Assembly: GCA_913009925.1 (NCBI GenBank)
Contig: CAJVWY010000032.1
Coordinates: 1 to 9,805, forward strand
Source of the DNA: an uncultured bacterium
GTDB taxonomy: Bacteria > Actinomycetota > Thermoleophilia > BMS3ABIN01
DNA: 9,805 nucleotides
Direction of reading: 5' to 3'
Below, piece by piece: positions 6,597 through 9,805 of this stretch (its first letter is position 1; each line of letters starts with the position of its first letter). Under the pieces are notes generated by a model. That model was not told the origin of the DNA. It searched no databases and saw only the letters and a program-made list of their open reading frames with translations. Position numbers and translations under genes: made by a program.

Positions 6597-7607
6597 ATGT
6601 TGAAGAAGATGATGATTCTTGCGGCGGGCGCTATCGCCGGGGTGGTGTTGATGCTGACATCGGCCGGGTGCGGGCTTCCCGACAACGCGGCGGCGTCGGT
6701 GGAAGGAGTCATAATAACCAAGGATGATGTGCAGCACCGCATCGACATAACCTCGGTACTGTTCCCCACCGAGGTTCCCGAGGACCGGGAAAGCCAGGAG
6801 TTCATCGATTACCGTAATAACGTCACCAAACAGCTGGTGAGCGAGGAGATGGAGAAGCAGGAGGCCGAGAAGCGGGATATTGTCGTCACCCCTGACGAGA
6901 TCGAGGAATCCCTGACCATATATATCGAGGACAAATATTTCGGCAACGTGGAGAAGATGGAGGAGGCCTTCGCCGAACAGGGCATCAGTGTGGATGACCT
7001 GCGCGCCGAGATCGAGCGTGACCTCAGGCATCAGAAACTGCTGGACGCCATCCACGAGGAGACCACCATAACCGACGAGGAAGTCGCGGCTTTCTACGAG
7101 GAGAACAAGGGCAAGTACATCTATCCGGAGAAACGCCAGGTTCGCCAGATCGTGGTGGCGGATGAGGCATCGGCCCAGGCCGCGGTGGCGAGAGTGGCGG
7201 CCGGCGAGGAATTCGCCGACGTCGCCGCCGAGGTATCCAGGGACGGGGCGACGGCATCGAAGGGCGGGCTGGTCGGCCTGGTATCGAAGGAGCAGTTGCC
7301 GGCTGACATCAGCCAGGTGGCTTTTTCCCTGGGCAGGGGTGAGGTCTCGCAGCCGTTCCAGTCGGGTCCCGGCTGGTATGTCCTAAAAGTGGAAATAATC
7401 ACCCCTCCTTCCAACAAGACCCTGGATGATCTCAAGGACGAACTGTCCTATTACATGCGGAACCAGAAGTTCGCCCAGCACTGGAAGGACTATTCCGCCG
7501 AGCTCTGGGAAACCTACGATATTAAATACGCGGATGGCTATCAGCCGCCGGAGCCGGAAACGGAAACGGCCACGACCAATAATCCGGGAGCTCCGGCGGT
7601 GAATTAA
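6597..7607 (+). CDS. PpiC/SurA-like (PrsA-type) lipoprotein foldase
   Basis: A 336-residue exported protein that should help fold secreted proteins at the outer face of the membrane. It has an N-terminal K-K motif, a hydrophobic segment (6-21) and a lipobox-like T-S-A-G-C with C25 as lipidation site. A charged helical SurA N-domain spans about 32-155. A parvulin (PpiC) domain spans about 173-268, with the family features G-EEFADVA, S-R-D...GG-L-V-G and F-S-L-G-R-G-E-V-S. A C-terminal helix (275-308) and a proline/threonine-rich tail follow. Both conserved parvulin active-site histidines appear replaced: Q184 in VRQIVV (usually RHILV) and Y261 in GWYVLKV (usually H). It may therefore act mainly as a chaperone. 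A GGAGAAAGG ribosome site precedes the ATG, downstream of a clear TATAAT promoter. It appears monocistronic, with a hairpin terminator after the stop. Confidence 0.9.
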   Translation: MLKKMMILAAGAIAGVVLMLTSAGCGLPDNAAASVEGVIITKDDVQHRIDITSVLFPTEVPEDRESQEFIDYRNNVTKQLVSEEMEKQEAEKRDIVVTPDEIEESLTIYIEDKYFGNVEKMEEAFAEQGISVDDLRAEIERDLRHQKLLDAIHEETTITDEEVAAFYEENKGKYIYPEKRQVRQIVVADEASAQAAVARVAAGEEFADVAAEVSRDGATASKGGLVGLVSKEQLPADISQVAFSLGRGEVSQPFQSGPGWYVLKVEIITPPSNKTLDDLKDELSYYMRNQKFAQHWKDYSAELWETYDIKYADGYQPPEPETETATTNNPGAPAVN

Positions 7608-7643
7608 ACCGGTTATCCGTTCAGGTTAAATAGTCTGTGAATC

Positions 7644-7673
7644 AGGAGCGCCGCCCGCAAGGGCGGCGCTCCT
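7644..7673 (+). terminator. Strong hairpin terminator after the foldase gene
   Basis: AGGAGCGCCGCCC (7644-7656) and GGGCGGCGCTCCT (7661-7673) form a perfect 13-bp stem closed by a GCAA (GNRA) tetraloop. It begins 37 bases after the foldase stop codon. The tract after it (TTCCTGTT) is only moderately U-rich, so termination efficiency is uncertain; the hairpin could also protect the 3' end of the mRNA. Confidence 0.75.
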
Positions 7674-7682
7674 TCCTGTTAA

Positions 7683-7728
7683 GGCCGGTCAGAGAGCGCC
7701 GGTTCACCCCCCCTTTTTTAATATTTTT
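7683..7728 (+). terminator. Possible second, weaker terminator
   Basis: GGCCGG (7683-7688) can pair with CCGGTT near 7699-7704 (four Watson-Crick and two G-U pairs, 10-base loop). A C-run, a run of six T and another run of five T follow (7714-7728). The stem is short and separated from the U-tract by nine bases, so this is a tentative backup terminator for the foldase gene. Confidence 0.35.
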
Positions 7729-7758
7729 CATGATACCCCAAGGGGTTTTTTATTCCGG

Positions 7759-7899
7759 GCGGATAGGAAGTTCACCTGACTAAATTGAAATAAATTAATC
7801 ATAAAAAGGGGTTTAAAATAATCAATACTAATCATGTAATGTTTTGAAATCAGAGTAGACTTATTGCAATTAAACCATGTATTAAGCGTATCTATCCGC
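7759..7899. repeat. AT-rich segment bounded by an 8-bp inverted repeat
   Basis: GCGGATAG at 7759-7766 and CTATCCGC at 7892-7899 are perfect inverted arms, extendable by G-U pairs, around about 125 bp of strongly AT-rich DNA in an otherwise GC-rich window. Inside are three TAATCA copies (7796, 7819, 7829). I see no gene or transposase in it. It could be the control region of the propeller gene, a small MITE-like remnant, or chance. No target-site duplication is visible outside the arms. Confidence 0.4.
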
Positions 7900-8127
7900 T
7901 CATCGGGGAGTGAGTGGGGAGAGAAGGAAGTTGTTATTGGGCACCTGAGATGGTCATCTTCCAGATTGGAGAGCGACCCTTCCTCCACTCAGCCGCTGCC
8001 CCGGTAGCATCTTCCATATTCAAACCGCAGGCCTCTCGTGAACATAGGACGCTTGATATCAACGGGTATGAGGAGGTGAATCTCACAACTAACTCGCTTT
8101 CGTTTGATCGCAAGACCCAGACCAAGC

Positions 8128-8155
8128 CTTCTCCGACGGGAGAAGCACTGTTTTG
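8128..8155 (+). promoter_or_regulatory. Small hairpin with short U-tract upstream of the propeller gene (possible attenuator)
   Basis: CTTCTCC (8128-8134) and GGAGAAG (8139-8145) form a 7-bp stem with a GACG loop. They are followed by CACTG and TTTTGT at about 8151-8156, shortly before the ATG at 8181. The U-tract is short, so this may be an attenuator, a stability hairpin, or nothing. Confidence 0.3.
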
Positions 8156-8180
8156 TAAACGTTAGAAAGAGGGTGAAGGA

Positions 8181-9805
8181 ATGAAGGTTGCCATAAGTGA
8201 AAACAAGTGGCAGTTTCTCCTGCTGGCTATGCCGCTTGTTCTTATCCTGGCATTGGCTATCGTGACGGGCAGCATGTCCGGCGCGGCCGATGCCGCTTAC
8301 GGTAGCTATGGTTGTGGCGGCGCGTATGGCAACGGATGCGATCAGGCTCCGTCTGCCAGCCTCGGTGTCAGTGACCAGCTGCTGTATATAGCTAACGGTG
8401 ACGACAGCAATATCGCCATTATCGATGTAGGCACCATGAACATCGTCGATTATGTCCCGGTAACGCGCGCCCCCGACGGCTTAGCTGCAGGATTAGGTAT
8501 GCACTGGGAGATCCACGGTGTGGTACCGTCCAACGACAGGGCCAGCATCTACGCTGTCGGCGCCCTGTCCGGAACATCTGACTCCGCCGACCTGTACCAG
8601 ATGGACATCAAGACCGGTACAGAGATCCGTCGCATCCCCATGACCGGTTCGCTGGTCGGCTACTGCGGCCTGGAGTATGACGTGAACGACACCACCTCCG
8701 ACAACCTGGTGGCCGCCGACATGGCCGCCGGCCCCGGAGTGACCGCCAGCCTGGAAGCAGCGTTCAATCCCGCCGCGGGCGGACCGCTGCCCCCGGGGAC
8801 GCTGCCGGTGACACAGGGTGGGTGGCAGGAGAACAGCCTCTCGGCTGGCACCGCCACCAACCACATCTCCACTGACTTCGACGGCGACGGCGAGTCCAGC
8901 ACCTGCGGTATCTCCTGGAACGCGGCCGGCACCGTCGGCTACGCTTCCCTGATGTGGGATGCCGCCAGTTCCGTGACCATCGACTGGGCCGGCACCAAGA
9001 CGGCTACCGGTGAGAACCCCGCCCTGCCGGGCGCGGTGATCCACCAGAACACAGCCGCCAAGAGCCGCGACCTTCTGTTCGTCACCGGTGGTACCAGTGG
9101 CGTACTGGAAGTGGTCGACATGACTACCAATGCCACCGTCGGCACCATCGACATGATGTCGCTGACCGGCGTGGGCTCTGCGGAACCCCACGGCGCGGAG
9201 ATCGTGCCGGGCAATGACAACCTGCTGTACGTCATGGCCCGTCAGGTGCCGAACCCCTATCCGGGTGGAGCCGCCGTGCTGCTGCTCGATGTCAGCAACA
9301 TCAACGCTCCCACCATCGTCGCCGGTGCGACCGGCCTCAACAAGGCCGCTTGCGGTGTGTATGCCGACGCCGACAAGAGCCTGTATTACGAGGCTAACGG
9401 TAGCGTGGCTGCAGGCAAGATGGGCCTGGTCGCTAACGGTAACGCCAGCGATGTCGCCATCATCGACTTCGATTCGATGAAGGTGACGGGATCCATCCCC
9501 GTACCCCGTGCCCCCGACGGCCTGCTTCCGGGCCTGGGCATGGTATGGGAGATCCACGGTGTGGTACCGTCGGCTGACAGCACCAGCATCTACGCTGTCG
9601 GCGCCCTGTCCGGAACATCTGACTCCAGCGATCTGTATGAAGTCAACTCGGCCACAGGCGCCGAGGTTCGCAGGATAGCCATGACCGGTTCGCTGGTCGG
9701 CTACTGCGGCCTGGAGTATGACGTGAACGACACCACCTCCGACAACCTGGTGGCCGCCGACATGGCCGCCGGCCCCGGAGTGACCGCCAGCCTGGAAGCA
9801 GCGTT
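8181..9805 (+). CDS. Secreted YVTN-type beta-propeller repeat protein (partial, 3' end beyond window)
   Basis: Open from the ATG at 8181 to the right edge, 541 codons without a stop. A GAGGG ribosome site lies 7 bases upstream. An n-region with lysines, a hydrophobic core (about 11-29) and A-D-A before A39 form a Sec signal peptide. A short Gly/Tyr/Cys-rich stretch (40-53) with C45 and C53 follows. From residue 67 the sequence is made of propeller blades. IANGDDSNIAIIDV is a YVTN-type strand pair, and further blades open with H112-G-V-V-P-S, C162-G-L-E-Y, C242-G-I-S-W, H337-G-A-E-I-V and C391-G-V-Y. Residues 232-238 (DFDGDGE) look like a calcium-binding loop. At about residue 414 the series begins again, in register at a 347-residue period (W109/W456, C162/C509). 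No CxxCH heme motif is seen. It is likely a cell-surface or S-layer-associated protein; substrate and role are unknown. A metal- or cofactor-binding propeller is an alternative suggested by the His/Cys pattern. Confidence 0.85.
   Translation, partial: MKVAISENKWQFLLLAMPLVLILALAIVTGSMSGAADAAYGSYGCGGAYGNGCDQAPSASLGVSDQLLYIANGDDSNIAIIDVGTMNIVDYVPVTRAPDGLAAGLGMHWEIHGVVPSNDRASIYAVGALSGTSDSADLYQMDIKTGTEIRRIPMTGSLVGYCGLEYDVNDTTSDNLVAADMAAGPGVTASLEAAFNPAAGGPLPPGTLPVTQGGWQENSLSAGTATNHISTDFDGDGESSTCGISWNAAGTVGYASLMWDAASSVTIDWAGTKTATGENPALPGAVIHQNTAAKSRDLLFVTGGTSGVLEVVDMTTNATVGTIDMMSLTGVGSAEPHGAEIVPGNDNLLYVMARQVPNPYPGGAAVLLLDVSNINAPTIVAGATGLNKAACGVYADADKSLYYEANGSVAAGKMGLVANGNASDVAIIDFDSMKVTGSIPVPRAPDGLLPGLGMVWEIHGVVPSADSTSIYAVGALSGTSDSSDLYEVNSATGAEVRRIAMTGSLVGYCGLEYDVNDTTSDNLVAADMAAGPGVTASLEAA
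8505..8764 (+). repeat. Tandem coding repeat, copy 1
   Basis: This segment recurs exactly 1041 bp downstream (347 codons). Identical blocks include 8505-8530 and a 44-base block ending at the 'gactcc' before the S/A difference. 8638-8764 is a 127-bp block with no mismatch. Between the blocks the copies differ at both silent and replacement sites. Confidence 0.95.
9546..9805 (+). repeat. Tandem coding repeat, copy 2 (runs off the window)
   Basis: Second copy of the segment at 8505-8764, offset 1041 bp. Positions 9679-9805 are identical to 8638-8764 and still identical at the last base of the window, so the true block is longer. Weaker protein-level similarity begins earlier, near 9430 (ANGNASDVAIIDF against IANGDDSNIAIIDV). 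Confidence 0.95.

Larger units (their letters stand above)
7608..8180 (+). other. 573-bp intergenic region: terminators, AT-rich control DNA, leader of the propeller gene
   Basis: No convincing gene is present. From left to right: the hairpin terminator and a weaker one (to about 7728), the AT-rich inverted-repeat segment (7759-7899), and a more GC-rich stretch (7900-8180) that probably forms the 5' leader of the propeller mRNA. In that stretch CGGGG (7904-7908), GAGTGG (7912-7917) and AGGAAG (7925-7930) can pair in order with CCCCG (7999-8003), CCACTC (7985-7990) and CTTCCT (7979-7984). CTTCTCC (8128-8134) pairs with GGAGAAG (8139-8145) around GACG, just before TGTTTTGT. No match to a riboswitch class known to me was found; the CTGAGA at 7935-7940 lacks the rest of a thi box. 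Confidence 0.5.

Noticed and set aside
7736..7751. CCCCAAGGGG followed by six T, like a tiny terminator
   Set aside because: At most four base pairs can form around a usable loop, too weak to call beside the 13-bp hairpin nearby.
7931..7975. CTGAGA resembling part of a thiamine (thi box) riboswitch
   Set aside because: The other conserved blocks of the TPP aptamer (ACCTGATCTGG-like and GCGTAGGGA-like) are missing, and the downstream gene is not thiamine-related.
7728..7988. 86-codon open frame on the minus strand across the AT-rich stretch
   Set aside because: No ribosome site or recognisable features; the AT-rich composition and phase give no sign of coding.
7914..8165. Possible 83-residue GTG-start protein just upstream of the propeller gene
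   Set aside because: It has no domain or signal peptide, unremarkable composition and a poorly spaced ribosome site. It lies in what looks like a structured leader. A leader peptide is not excluded but not supported.
8493..9557. Long open frame of 354 codons on the minus strand
   Set aside because: It is antisense to the propeller gene, which has a signal peptide, a ribosome site and a repeat structure in the plus frame. The minus frame is Gly/His/Val-rich low-complexity sequence typical of a GC-rich shadow.

Overview
The window looks like chromosomal DNA of a GC-rich, probably monoderm bacterium. A deep-branching Actinobacteriota or clostridial-type lineage fits best, but that is inference. 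The hints are a Rex redox repressor, C5-pathway heme genes, a UbiA/UbiD pair of the kind used for menaquinone (futalosine-type) synthesis, and a lipid-anchored PrsA/SurA-like foldase. No rRNA, tRNA, transposase, phage gene or CRISPR array was seen.

Positions 1-5569 hold a compact leftward gene cluster. In transcription order it reads hemB, hemL, rex, an unrecognised helical protein, ubiD and ubiA (cut by the window edge). Spacings run from an 11-bp overlap to 31 bp, so it is probably one operon. It combines two steps of tetrapyrrole synthesis (HemL, HemB) with quinone ring decarboxylation and prenylation (UbiD, UbiA), around an NADH-sensing repressor. This makes sense if heme and respiratory quinone supply are tuned together to redox state. 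A hairpin-forming inverted repeat and a possible extended -10 promoter lie just upstream of hemB.

Upstream of hemB, in the same direction, is a putative lipoprotein gene of unknown function (5660-6334). A 262-bp divergent control region (6335-6596) separates it from a rightward PpiC/SurA-like lipoprotein foldase gene (6597-7607). This control region carries an extended -10 promoter facing left, a clear TATAAT promoter facing right, and between them a hairpin whose U-tract faces left.

Positions 7608-8180 have no convincing gene. They hold one strong hairpin terminator, a second weaker one, an AT-rich stretch bounded by an 8-bp inverted repeat, and a more GC-rich, possibly structured leader. 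From 8181 to the right edge runs a secreted YVTN-type beta-propeller protein (at least 541 codons, no stop in the window). It contains a 347-residue tandem duplication that is nearly identical in DNA over long blocks. The duplicated propeller, its leader region and the unrecognised gene between rex and ubiD are the least conventional parts of the window.
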